Assembly: GCA_944383515.1 (NCBI GenBank)
Contig: CALWPV010000069.1
Span: forward strand, 1 to 57,172
Length of the DNA: 57,172 nucleotides
Origin: an uncultured Clostridia bacterium
GTDB taxonomy: Bacteria > Bacillota > Clostridia > Lachnospirales > Bianqueaceae
Reading direction: 5' to 3'
The notes under the pieces are model-generated. The model was not told where the DNA came from and did not search any database. It was given only the letters and a program-made list of their open reading frames with translations. The first letter of the stretch is position 1; every line of letters starts with the position of its first letter. Positions 39,896 through 48,471 of the stretch are shown here, piece after piece. The translations under genes were made by a program, and so were the position numbers.

Positions 39896-41562
39896 CCGAA
39901 GAACAGGAGCGGGCAGCCGCGCATGTAAACGGTCCCATGATGGTCGTTGCCGGACCGGGCTCCGGTAAAACAACAGTTTTGACGCAGCGAATTCAGCGTC
40001 TTTTACGCTATACGCGGCCGGAGCGCATTGTAGTCATTACCTTTGCTAAAAAAGCGGCAAGGGAGATGCAAAAACGATTTGCCGCCTTGGCGGGCGAAAA
40101 TGTGGCGGAGCGCGTAGTATTTGGCACGTTTCATGCAGTCTTTTATCGCTGGCTGCGAGAATGGGGGGTGCTAGACGCTGAGGTACAGATTATAGATGAA
40201 GAGGGGGCGGAAAAGCTCTATGCGGAACTTGGCTGGGACATGGACAATGTCCCGGCTTTTTTGTTAACCAATCGGGACGCAGCCAGGCGGTACGAAAGAG
40301 AGAAGCGCCGGCGGCATATGGTTGATTTTGAAGATCTGATTACGCTGACAGATCGAGTGATTGGAAGTCATGCGGTATGGCGGCAATATGATTATTTTTT
40401 AATTGACGAATTTCAGGATATTAACCCGGCGCAATACCGCGTTGTCTTGCAGATGGTAGGAGCGGGAACCGTTGCCAGACCTAATTTATTTGTGGTCGGA
40501 GACGAAGATCAGGCGATTTATGCGTTTCGCGGGTCGGATCCGAAGATTTTTTTAAACTTTTCCAATGATTTTCCCGGATGTCAGCGCGTGGATTTAACCT
40601 GGAACTTTCGGTGTCAGGCGCGCATTGTAGAAGCGGCGGGCCGGCTGATTCATTTTAATCAGGAGCGATTCGAGAAACAGATTCGGGCGTCTAAAGAGCC
40701 GGGGCCGCCTCCGCGGCTTTGTATGGTTGGCGATGAACAGGAGGAGGCACGGCTTATACGGCAGTATATGGGTAAAGCCAAAAGGAGGGGAATCGGCTGG
40801 GAAGAGATGGCCATTCTGTGCCGGACAGGTTCGCAGGTGCGCCGCGTGGCGGCCATGCTGGAAGAAGCCGGCATTCCTTACGTGAGCCGTCAGCAGCCGG
40901 AGGCAGCGGAAAAATCTGCTCAGCTGCTAATAGAGCAAGATTTTAGCGCAATGTGGACACTGGCGCACGAGGAAGATAATCGAGGAGCGTATGCGCGTAT
41001 TTTACAGTTTTGGCCCACGCTGCGCGGAGCCGGGAATGTGCATAGAGTTTCTTTAGGAGAATCCATAGGGAAGGCACTGGAAAAGCAGCCAGTCAGCGCG
41101 GAAAAGCGGCGGGAGCTGAGGGAGCTAGCAAAGGTTTTATCGCGGCTAAAAACAATGGAGAAAACGCAGGCATATGAGTATTTCTGGCTGCAAACCGGTT
41201 ATGGCGCCTATGCGATTCGCAGGGCGCGGCAGAGAGGACTCTCATTATATGAACTATTAAGGCAAATGCGGCAGGTAAAGCGGAAACTGGAGGGCGCGGA
41301 GCCATTTGGCGCGTTGGTATCCACTATGCATGGCGCGAAAGGGCTGGAGTTTGAATGGGTGTGGGTTATGGGATTGGTAGAAGGTAATTGTCCGCATGGA
41401 GAGGCTAAAGTGGAAGAAGAAAGACGTTTATTGTATGTAGCCATGACCCGGGCCAAAGCAGAGCTTACTCTTTCTTATTACGAAGGAAGCGGTAGCCGGC
41501 CCTCTCGCTTTTTACTGGAGAGCGGAATCATGAGGCCTAGGGCGAAAAAAGAAGAAAAGTGA
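39889..41562 (+). CDS. Short UvrD/Rep-like superfamily I helicase
   Basis: This 557-residue helicase has Walker A VAGPGSGKTTVL (about 21-32), TFAKKAAREMQKR, Walker B FLIDEFQDINPAQ, GDEDQAIYAFRGSDP, LTWNFRC, STMHGAKGLEFEWVW and RRLLYVAMTRAKAELTLSYY. It is shorter than UvrD or PcrA (about 700 residues), chiefly in the insertion subdomains. GTG 39889 overlaps the end of addA, so the two are co-expressed. A role alongside AddA in repair or plasmid/phage DNA handling is likely but not shown. Confidence 0.88.
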   Translation: MLTEEQERAAAHVNGPMMVVAGPGSGKTTVLTQRIQRLLRYTRPERIVVITFAKKAAREMQKRFAALAGENVAERVVFGTFHAVFYRWLREWGVLDAEVQIIDEEGAEKLYAELGWDMDNVPAFLLTNRDAARRYEREKRRRHMVDFEDLITLTDRVIGSHAVWRQYDYFLIDEFQDINPAQYRVVLQMVGAGTVARPNLFVVGDEDQAIYAFRGSDPKIFLNFSNDFPGCQRVDLTWNFRCQARIVEAAGRLIHFNQERFEKQIRASKEPGPPPRLCMVGDEQEEARLIRQYMGKAKRRGIGWEEMAILCRTGSQVRRVAAMLEEAGIPYVSRQQPEAAEKSAQLLIEQDFSAMWTLAHEEDNRGAYARILQFWPTLRGAGNVHRVSLGESIGKALEKQPVSAEKRRELRELAKVLSRLKTMEKTQAYEYFWLQTGYGAYAIRRARQRGLSLYELLRQMRQVKRKLEGAEPFGALVSTMHGAKGLEFEWVWVMGLVEGNCPHGEAKVEEERRLLYVAMTRAKAELTLSYYEGSGSRPSRFLLESGIMRPRAKKEEK

Positions 41563-41585
41563 AGCATAAAGAGGAGAGAAAAAGT

Positions 41586-41614
41586 TTGTGCCTTAGTTGT
41601 TTTTGTGATATACT
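41586..41614 (+). promoter_or_regulatory. Promoter for the VanW-family gene
   Basis: TTGTGC (41586-41591) and TATACT (41609-41614) have a 17-bp spacer, and the region between genes has no other candidate. Confidence 0.6.
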
Positions 41615-41641
41615 ACCTGTAAATAAAGGAGTGGTGCTTGT

Positions 41642-43093
41642 ATGAAGAAAAACAAAAAATTTTGGATTATTCTTTCTAGCTGTATTGGCGCTGTCATTTT
41701 AGCTGGCGGCGGCGTATGGCTGGGCATTCATCGGTATACACAAAAGAATTGGCAGCAAAAAGTAGAGGCAGATCGTCAGAGCAGCGGAGAAGCGCTTCTT
41801 CAGCTGAGCAAACAAATGCAGGAGGAGCTGGATCATGAAGAGTTTTATGACGGAGTCTCGGTTATGGGAGTTTCTTTGGGCGGCATGACGCAGGCGGAGG
41901 CGCAGGAAGCGGTGTCAAAGCAGGTGCAGTCGCAGGTTTTGGAGCAGAAAATAACATTAACATATCAAGATCAATCTTGGACGTATTCTTTAGCGGAGCT
42001 AGGCGTGACTGTCGATACGGAAGGTGCGTTAGTGGCGGCTTATGAGCTGGGGCGCAGCGGCGACTGGCGGCAGCGGAAACAAGAGGTATCCGCACTTTCA
42101 ACGAGCCCGGAAGAAATTGACGCGGCGGTTTCGGTTACTGACGAAACGCTGGATGCGGTGCTGGGGGTAGTGGCGGCAGAGATTCAGGTGGATCCCGTTA
42201 ACGCGACCATAATTAGGTCGGGCGACAGCTTTACAGTAACCCCGGAACAAAAAGGAATTGCACTGGATGTGGAAGCTACCAAAACAGCTCTGGTAGAAGC
42301 CGTGAAACAGGAGAAGGCTCCGGAAAGCGTAACGCTTACTGTAAAAGAAACCATGCCCGCCCGCACGGCGGAGGCACTTTCCACGATTACCGATAAAATC
42401 GGTAGCTATAGCACGTATTATAGTACCAGTAATTATGGGAGAGAACAAAACTTAATTGTAGGCGCGAGTAAGATTAACGGCACAGTGTTAATGCCGGGAG
42501 AGGTGCTTTCGTTTAATGAGCTGGTGGCGCCCATTACAGTGGAAAATGGGTATCATGAGGCTAATGTTATTTTAAATGGCGAGTATGTACCGGGGCTGGG
42601 CGGCGGTTTGTGCCAGGTGAGTACCACATTATATAATGCGGTAATTCGGGCAGAGCTGGGCCTGGTAGAACGCGACTGCCATGCCTACCCGGCGGATTAT
42701 GTGCCCATGGGTTTAGACGCAGCCGTCGCGCAGGGGTACATTGATTTTAAATTTGAAAATACATCGGGATATCCCGTGTATATTGAAATGTGGGCCGGCG
42801 GAGGAGAAATCGGAGCGGCTATTTACGGTACCGAGATTCATGATCCGTCGCGGACGCTGAGCTTCGATTACGTAGTGACCAACGTAATTGAGCAGCCGGC
42901 CGATGAAGTGACGGAAGATCCCAGTTTGGCGCCGGGAGAAAGAGTTGTGACTTCAGCCGGTCATACGGGGTATGAAGTAGACGTATATAAAACCGTAACG
43001 GAAAACGGAACTTCATATACCGAATATTTTAATTCGAGTTACTATATGGCATCTGCCAATCAAGTTAAGGTAGGACCGGCAAAATCTTCGTAA
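41642..43093 (+). CDS. VanW family protein with peptidoglycan-binding and G5-like domains
   Basis: The 483-residue protein is anchored by one N-terminal membrane helix (residues about 8-29). Two PG_binding_4-like repeats follow (about 70-240, each with a GVSLGGM or PVNATI start). The VanW domain is at about 265-400 (YSTYYSTSNYGREQNL, NGTVLMPGEVLSFNE, GGGLCQVSTTLYNAV), and a G5-like end is at about 430-475. Such proteins lie outside the membrane and are linked to cell wall metabolism; VanW is an accessory of some vancomycin clusters, but no van genes are here. Function is therefore unassigned. Confidence 0.88.
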   Translation: MKKNKKFWIILSSCIGAVILAGGGVWLGIHRYTQKNWQQKVEADRQSSGEALLQLSKQMQEELDHEEFYDGVSVMGVSLGGMTQAEAQEAVSKQVQSQVLEQKITLTYQDQSWTYSLAELGVTVDTEGALVAAYELGRSGDWRQRKQEVSALSTSPEEIDAAVSVTDETLDAVLGVVAAEIQVDPVNATIIRSGDSFTVTPEQKGIALDVEATKTALVEAVKQEKAPESVTLTVKETMPARTAEALSTITDKIGSYSTYYSTSNYGREQNLIVGASKINGTVLMPGEVLSFNELVAPITVENGYHEANVILNGEYVPGLGGGLCQVSTTLYNAVIRAELGLVERDCHAYPADYVPMGLDAAVAQGYIDFKFENTSGYPVYIEMWAGGGEIGAAIYGTEIHDPSRTLSFDYVVTNVIEQPADEVTEDPSLAPGERVVTSAGHTGYEVDVYKTVTENGTSYTEYFNSSYYMASANQVKVGPAKSS

Positions 43094-43121
43094 GAAGCGC
43101 CGGCAAGGGTTCGGAGGAAAA

Positions 43122-43604
43122 ATGAGAAAAGAACTTTTGGAAGTTTTAGAAAAAGACAGCCGTATTTCGGTGCAGGATCTGGCCATTATGCTGGGAGAAA
43201 CACCGGAAGCCGTTCAAAGCGAGATGCAGAAAATGCAGGAAGAGCAGATTATCGCCGGGTATCATACCATGATTAACTGGGATAAAACCGAAGACGAACG
43301 GGTAACAGCGCTGATCGAGGTTAAGGTTGTGCCCCAGCGTGACGGCGGCTTTGACAAAATTGCCAAGCGTATTTATGAGTTTGAGGAAGTATCCAGCGTG
43401 TATCTTATGTCAGGCGCCTTTGACTTAACCGTTATTGTTGAGGGGCGCAGCATGAAAGAAGTGGCTCTGTTTGTGCGCCAGCGCCTGGCTGTGTTAGATC
43501 CTGTTACCAGCACGGCTACGCATTTTGTGCTGAAAAAATATAAAGACAATGGCATTTTAATGGAGCCGGAAAAGAGAGATGAAAGGATGATCGTATCGCC
43601 GTGA
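43122..43604 (+). CDS. Lrp/AsnC family transcriptional regulator
   Basis: The 160-residue protein has an AsnC-type winged helix (LLEVLEKDSRISVQDLAIMLG, residues about 4-50) and a C-terminal RAM/ACT-like sensor domain (ALIEVKVVPQRDGGFDKIAKRIYEF, LMSGAFDLTVIVEG). Lrp proteins form octamers that sense amino acids. GGAGG precedes ATG. It overlaps the aminotransferase gene by GTGA, so it probably controls amino-acid transamination encoded by its own operon. Confidence 0.92.
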   Translation: MRKELLEVLEKDSRISVQDLAIMLGETPEAVQSEMQKMQEEQIIAGYHTMINWDKTEDERVTALIEVKVVPQRDGGFDKIAKRIYEFEEVSSVYLMSGAFDLTVIVEGRSMKEVALFVRQRLAVLDPVTSTATHFVLKKYKDNGILMEPEKRDERMIVSP

Positions 43605-44773
43605 GAGACTTTATTAACCCGGCCGTAAAGGCCATTAAGCCCTCGGGCATTCGGCGATTCTTTGATATTGCCGCGGAAATGGATCATGTGATTTCTCTGG
43701 GCGTAGGCGAACCGGATTTCGATACGCCCTGGAGTATTCGCGAGGCGGCGATCTACTCTCTGGAGCAGGGGCAAACCGTATATACGGCTAATGCCGGCCT
43801 TAAAGAGCTGCGGCAAGAGCTAGCGGCGTATACGCACCGCAAGTACAGCCTTTCGTACGATCCGATTCATGAAATTTTAATCACTGTAGGCGGTAGCGAA
43901 GCGATTGATATTGGGCTGCGAGCCATGGTAGAAGCAGGCGATGAAGTGCTGATTCCCGAGCCTTCTTATGTGTCTTATATTCCCTGTGTTACCTTGGCGG
44001 GCGGTACGCCGGTTCCGGTACCGCTGCAGGCAAGCAACGACTTTAAGCTTACGGTAGAAGATTTAGAGCAAAAGATTACGCCTAAAAGCAAAATACTGAT
44101 TTTTCCGTTTCCCAATAATCCTACCGGATCCATTATGACGCGGGAAGATCTGGAGCCAATCGCTGCGTTTGTGAAGGCGCATGATTTGTTTGTCATTACG
44201 GATGAAATCTATGCAGAGCTCAGTTATGCCAAAGAGCCGCATGTTTCACTGGCGAGTCTGCCGGATATGCAGCAGCGCTGCCTGGTAATCAACGGATTCT
44301 CCAAGGCCTTCTCTATGACCGGATGGCGACTGGGATATGCCATGGGGCCGGCTGCGCTGGTGGAACAGATGACAAAAATTCACCAATTCGCGATTATGTG
44401 CGCGCCGACCACCAGTCAGTATGCCGCCATTAACGCGCTGCGAAACTGCGAAGAAGAGGTGGCTAAAATGCGGCGCGAATATAACCACCGACGCCGTTAT
44501 GTCGTTAAAAGCTTTCGAGACATGGGGCTGCCTTGCTTTGAACCGTTTGGGGCCTTTTATGTATTTCCCAGTATCGCGCAATTTGGTATGAGCTCCGAAG
44601 AATTTTGTTCGGCGCTGCTGTATGATCAGCGCGTGGCGGTTGTACCCGGAACGGCCTTTGGCGATAGCGGCGAAGGATTTATTCGGGTTTCTTACGCCTA
44701 TAGTATGGAAGAACTGAAAACAGCGCTGGGCCGCATTCAGACCTTTATTCAAACTTTAAACAGCAGAGGATAA
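43601..44773 (+). CDS. Class I/II PLP-dependent aminotransferase
   Basis: The 390-residue fold-type I aminotransferase shows the PLP lysine Lys235 in NGFSKAFSMTGWRLGYAMGP, the GVGEPDFDTP N-terminal strand, NNPTGS and the substrate-carboxylate arginine near FIRVSYAYS. It is similar to aspartate or aromatic aminotransferases (PatA/AraT group), so phenylpyruvate, 4-hydroxyphenylpyruvate or alanine/aspartate are possible substrates. It starts with GTG overlapping the Lrp gene. It could complete phenylalanine and tyrosine synthesis begun in the aro operon, though it is not adjacent to it. Confidence 0.92.
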   Translation: MRDFINPAVKAIKPSGIRRFFDIAAEMDHVISLGVGEPDFDTPWSIREAAIYSLEQGQTVYTANAGLKELRQELAAYTHRKYSLSYDPIHEILITVGGSEAIDIGLRAMVEAGDEVLIPEPSYVSYIPCVTLAGGTPVPVPLQASNDFKLTVEDLEQKITPKSKILIFPFPNNPTGSIMTREDLEPIAAFVKAHDLFVITDEIYAELSYAKEPHVSLASLPDMQQRCLVINGFSKAFSMTGWRLGYAMGPAALVEQMTKIHQFAIMCAPTTSQYAAINALRNCEEEVAKMRREYNHRRRYVVKSFRDMGLPCFEPFGAFYVFPSIAQFGMSSEEFCSALLYDQRVAVVPGTAFGDSGEGFIRVSYAYSMEELKTALGRIQTFIQTLNSRG

Positions 44774-44777
44774 AAAC

Positions 44778-45275
44778 ATGCATATTGTACTTCATGAACC
44801 GGAAATTCCGCAAAATACAGGGAATATTGCCAGAACCTGTGCATGCACGGGTTCTCCCTTGCATTTAATTCAGCCGCTGGGCTTTTCTCTGGACGAGAAG
44901 CATTTAAAGCGGGCGGGGCTAGACTACTGGTCTCAATTAGAGCTATACGTTTACGAAAGTTATGAAGATTTTTTAGAGCGCCATCCGGGCATTCAGCTTT
45001 GGCTGGCTACTACGAAAGCGCCCAATGTGTACAGCCAGGTTAGCTATGGTCCCGACGATTACATTATGTTTGGTAAAGAAACCGCCGGTATACCGGAAGA
45101 GATTCTCGCCAGGCATAAAAAAGATTGTATTCGAATTCCGATGGGCGCCGGATTTCGATCTCTCAATTTATCAAACTCCGTTGCCATCGTTTTATATGAA
45201 GGGCTGCGGCAACAAAATTTTGCGGGTCTGCAAGAAACCGGACAGCTGAGAACCTGTACCTATATTGACGGGTAA
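44778..45275 (+). CDS. trmL: tRNA (cytidine/uridine-34 2'-O)-methyltransferase
   Basis: TrmL methylates the wobble ribose of tRNA-Leu. The 165-residue SPOUT protein begins MHIVLHEPEIPQNTGNIARTCA and has the trefoil-knot SAM site GKETAGIPEE and IPMGAGFRSLNLSNSVAIVLYE. It begins 4 nt after the aminotransferase stop and is followed by mutS2. Confidence 0.93.
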   Translation: MHIVLHEPEIPQNTGNIARTCACTGSPLHLIQPLGFSLDEKHLKRAGLDYWSQLELYVYESYEDFLERHPGIQLWLATTKAPNVYSQVSYGPDDYIMFGKETAGIPEEILARHKKDCIRIPMGAGFRSLNLSNSVAIVLYEGLRQQNFAGLQETGQLRTCTYIDG

Positions 45276-45312
45276 AACGCTGTTTCCGCGCGGATCCGTT
45301 ATAGGAGAAGCG

Positions 45313-47760
45313 ATGAACGAAAAAGCAAAAAAGAAACTGGAATATAATAAAGTGATTGAAAGGCTGGCAGAAAAAGCAGCTTCCCCCAGCGGAAAACAGC
45401 GCTGCCGGGAGCTAGAGCCTTCAACGAATGTACTTGAAATTACCCGCTGGCAGGAAGAAACCGACGAGGCGCTGCGGTATCTGTGGAGCAAAAGCGAGCC
45501 TTCCTTTGGCGGATTACATGACATTAGAACCAGTGTCAAGCGGACAATGGTGGGCGGCGTATTATCTATGGAAGAACTGCTGGATATTGCCGATTCACAG
45601 TACGTTGTACAAAAAATCAAAGAGTATGGAAAGCGCCAGGATACACAGGAAGTAAGGCAGGGCACCGTAGACGCTCCGCAGATAGAAGGCAGCTTTGAGC
45701 ATCTGGATCCTCTGTTTCAGGGCCTGCAGACGGTATCCGAAGTTGAAAATGAAATTCGCCGCTGCATCATCAGTGTCGACGAAATGAGTGATAACGCCAG
45801 CAGCAAGCTGCATCAGCTGCGCCGGGAAATTCATGTGCAGCAAGAGCGGGTGCGCAGCCAGCTGCAGAATATGATTCATTCCGAATCCTATCGCACCGTG
45901 CTGCAAGACCAGGTAGTGACCATGCGGGGCGGCCGTTTTTGCCTGCCCGTGAAAGCAGAGCATAAAAACAGCGTTCACGGCATGGTTCACGATCAATCCG
46001 CCAGCGGTTCCACACTTTTTATTGAACCTATGGCCGTGGTAGAAACCAACAATCGGATTACCGAGCTCATGGTCGCCGAGCAAGAAGAGGTGCGGCGCAT
46101 TTTAGCCGAGCTCAGCCACAGGGTAGCCAGCTATGAACAGCCGCTGCTGGCCAATTTTGAAATTTTAACCGAGCTGGATTTTATCTTTGCTAAAGGTAAG
46201 CTGGCAAAAGAAATGGAGGCCGTGAAGCCGCTCATTAGTGAAGAGCGGGTGATCGACCTTCCCAAGGCGCGGCATCCGCTGCTCAACCCCAAAACAGTGG
46301 TGCCCATTAGTATTCGCTTAGGAGAGGGATTTACCTCGCTCATTATTACCGGCCCCAACACCGGCGGAAAAACCGTAACGCTCAAAACGCTGGGGCTTCT
46401 TTCGCTTATGGGACAGGCCGGGCTTCATATTCCCACGGCCGATCGGCCGAAATTGACGGTGCTCGACGAGGTATTCGCGGATATTGGAGACGAACAAAGT
46501 ATTGAGCAGAGCCTGAGTACCTTCTCCTCTCACATGGTCAATATTGTCGATATTCTCGAGCAGGTAACGCCCTGGTCGCTTGTTTTACTGGACGAATTAG
46601 GAGCCGGTACGGATCCTACGGAAGGCGCCGCCTTGGCGCAGGCCATTCTCAGTGATTTGCGGCAGCGCCGCATTTTAACGGCGGCTACTACGCATTACAG
46701 CGAACTGAAGGTCTATGCCTTGTCAACGGAAGGCGTGGAGAATGCCAGCTGTGAATTTGACGTAAATACCCTGCGGCCAACCTACCGGTTGCTGATTGGG
46801 GTGCCGGGGAAGAGTAATGCGTTTGCTATATCCAGAAGGCTGGGGCTCTCGGAGGAGATTATCACGCAGGCCGGCGAGCTGCTGGCCAGTAATGATATTC
46901 AGTTTGAGGACATGATGAGCGATCTCGAGATCAGGCGCAAACAGATTGAAGAGGAGCAGGAGAAAATTCAGTCGCTGCGCGCGGAGCTATCTGCCCTGCA
47001 ACGGGAAGCCCAAACGGCCAAGGAAAAGGTGGAGGCTCAGAAAGAGCGTGTCATTCGGGCGGCCCAGGAACAGGCGTCGGAAATGCTTCGGAAGGCGAAA
47101 GAAGAGGCCGATCAAACGATTGCCCGTATCAATAAACTGATTCAACAGGGAGCGCAGGGAGGCATGGACATGAGCGCCCTGGAAAAGGAACGGGCGCATT
47201 TAAGAGAAACGCTGGATCAAATGCAGCAGAAAGCGCCGGCTTCTTCTGTGGGGCGCTCCGGGGCTATCGATGTTCGGCAGCTGATTCCTGGTGTCAAGGT
47301 TAGAATCGAGGGCTTTGATCAGGATTATAGCGTGCTGACGGTGCCGGATCATAGGGGAAATGTCACGGTACAAGCCGGCATTATGAAATTGCAGATTAAA
47401 ACCGGCGATATTGTAAAGATTCTACAGGATCCGGACGAGAAGCCAAAGAAAAAGACTAAAAAAGACAGCTCGATTTCGGCCGGCAGTTTTGGCAAGGCGC
47501 AGACAATTCATTTAGAAGTCGATTTGCGAGGCATGATGACCGACGAAGGCATTGCCGTACTTGATAAATATCTGGATGACGCGTATTTGGCCGGTATGCC
47601 ACAGGTGCGCGTAATCCATGGCAAAGGGACAGGCGCTATGAGAAGAGCGGTACAAAACTATCTTCGCCGGGCGCCGCATGTCGCATCGTACCGCCTGGGA
47701 GCACTAGGCGAAGGCGATACGGGTGTCACCATTGTTGACATGAAAAAAAGGAAATCGTAA
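45313..47760 (+). CDS. mutS2: Endonuclease MutS2
   Basis: MutS2 lacks the mismatch-recognition domain of MutS and acts on branched DNA or stalled, collided ribosomes. The 815-residue protein has the MutS core, the ATPase with GPNTGGKTVTLKTLG and LVLLDELGAGTDPTEG, a long coiled coil (about 530-640) and the C-terminal Smr nuclease domain (LDLRGMMTDEG, VIHGKGTGAMRRAV). ATG 45313 follows TAGGAG; an in-frame extension lies in trmL and has no start signal. Confidence 0.94.
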   Translation: MNEKAKKKLEYNKVIERLAEKAASPSGKQRCRELEPSTNVLEITRWQEETDEALRYLWSKSEPSFGGLHDIRTSVKRTMVGGVLSMEELLDIADSQYVVQKIKEYGKRQDTQEVRQGTVDAPQIEGSFEHLDPLFQGLQTVSEVENEIRRCIISVDEMSDNASSKLHQLRREIHVQQERVRSQLQNMIHSESYRTVLQDQVVTMRGGRFCLPVKAEHKNSVHGMVHDQSASGSTLFIEPMAVVETNNRITELMVAEQEEVRRILAELSHRVASYEQPLLANFEILTELDFIFAKGKLAKEMEAVKPLISEERVIDLPKARHPLLNPKTVVPISIRLGEGFTSLIITGPNTGGKTVTLKTLGLLSLMGQAGLHIPTADRPKLTVLDEVFADIGDEQSIEQSLSTFSSHMVNIVDILEQVTPWSLVLLDELGAGTDPTEGAALAQAILSDLRQRRILTAATTHYSELKVYALSTEGVENASCEFDVNTLRPTYRLLIGVPGKSNAFAISRRLGLSEEIITQAGELLASNDIQFEDMMSDLEIRRKQIEEEQEKIQSLRAELSALQREAQTAKEKVEAQKERVIRAAQEQASEMLRKAKEEADQTIARINKLIQQGAQGGMDMSALEKERAHLRETLDQMQQKAPASSVGRSGAIDVRQLIPGVKVRIEGFDQDYSVLTVPDHRGNVTVQAGIMKLQIKTGDIVKILQDPDEKPKKKTKKDSSISAGSFGKAQTIHLEVDLRGMMTDEGIAVLDKYLDDAYLAGMPQVRVIHGKGTGAMRRAVQNYLRRAPHVASYRLGALGEGDTGVTIVDMKKRKS

Positions 47761-47778
47761 CGAAAGGATATGTGAAGT

Positions 47779-48471
47779 ATGAATGCGAAACAGAGAATTT
47801 TAATTGCAGATGACGACGCGAACATTGCAGAGCTGATCGCGTTATACCTGACGAAGGAAGGGTATGAAACCAGAAAAGCCGGCGACGGCCGGGAAGCGCT
47901 GCAATTAGTGCAGACATTCAATCCGGATCTCATCATACTCGATATCATGATGCCGGAAATGGATGGATACGAGGTATGCCGAGAGGTTCGTAAAGAAAGT
48001 ACCACGCCGATTATCATGCTAACGGCCAAGGGAGAAACCTTCGACAAAGTCTTAGGACTGGAGCTGGGCGCAGACGACTATATGGTTAAACCGTTTGATA
48101 CCAAAGAATTGGTGGCCAGAGTTAAGGCGGTGCTGCGCCGGATGGAAAATAAAGAAACAAACATGAAGAAAATCTCTTTTGACAATCTGACGATTAACCT
48201 TTCTAACTACTCGGTAACCTATCAAAACGAAAGTGTGGAAATGCCGCCGAAGGAGCTTGAGCTGCTCTTCTTTTTGGCATCGCACCCGAATCAGGTGTTT
48301 ACCAGAGAGCAGCTGCTCAATCAGATTTGGGGCTATGAGTACTATGGCGATACCCGCACCGTGGATGTACACATTAAGCGGATTCGCGAGAAGCTGGGAA
48401 GCGACGAGGAACATGCTCAGTGGAGCATTAAGACAGTTTGGGGAGTAGGCTATAAGTTTGAAGTCAAATGA
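47779..48471 (+). CDS. OmpR/PhoB family response regulator
   Basis: The 230-residue protein has a receiver domain (residues 1-120) with ADDD acidic pocket, phosphoacceptor Asp55 in LIILDIMMPEMDG, and Lys in MVKPFD. A winged-helix DNA-binding domain (about 130-228) follows, with PPKELELLFFLASHPNQVFTR and TRTVDVHIKRIREKLG. It precedes and overlaps its kinase gene. It probably controls envelope-stress genes, including the HtrA-like gene behind the kinase. Confidence 0.95.
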   Translation: MNAKQRILIADDDANIAELIALYLTKEGYETRKAGDGREALQLVQTFNPDLIILDIMMPEMDGYEVCREVRKESTTPIIMLTAKGETFDKVLGLELGADDYMVKPFDTKELVARVKAVLRRMENKETNMKKISFDNLTINLSNYSVTYQNESVEMPPKELELLFFLASHPNQVFTREQLLNQIWGYEYYGDTRTVDVHIKRIREKLGSDEEHAQWSIKTVWGVGYKFEVK

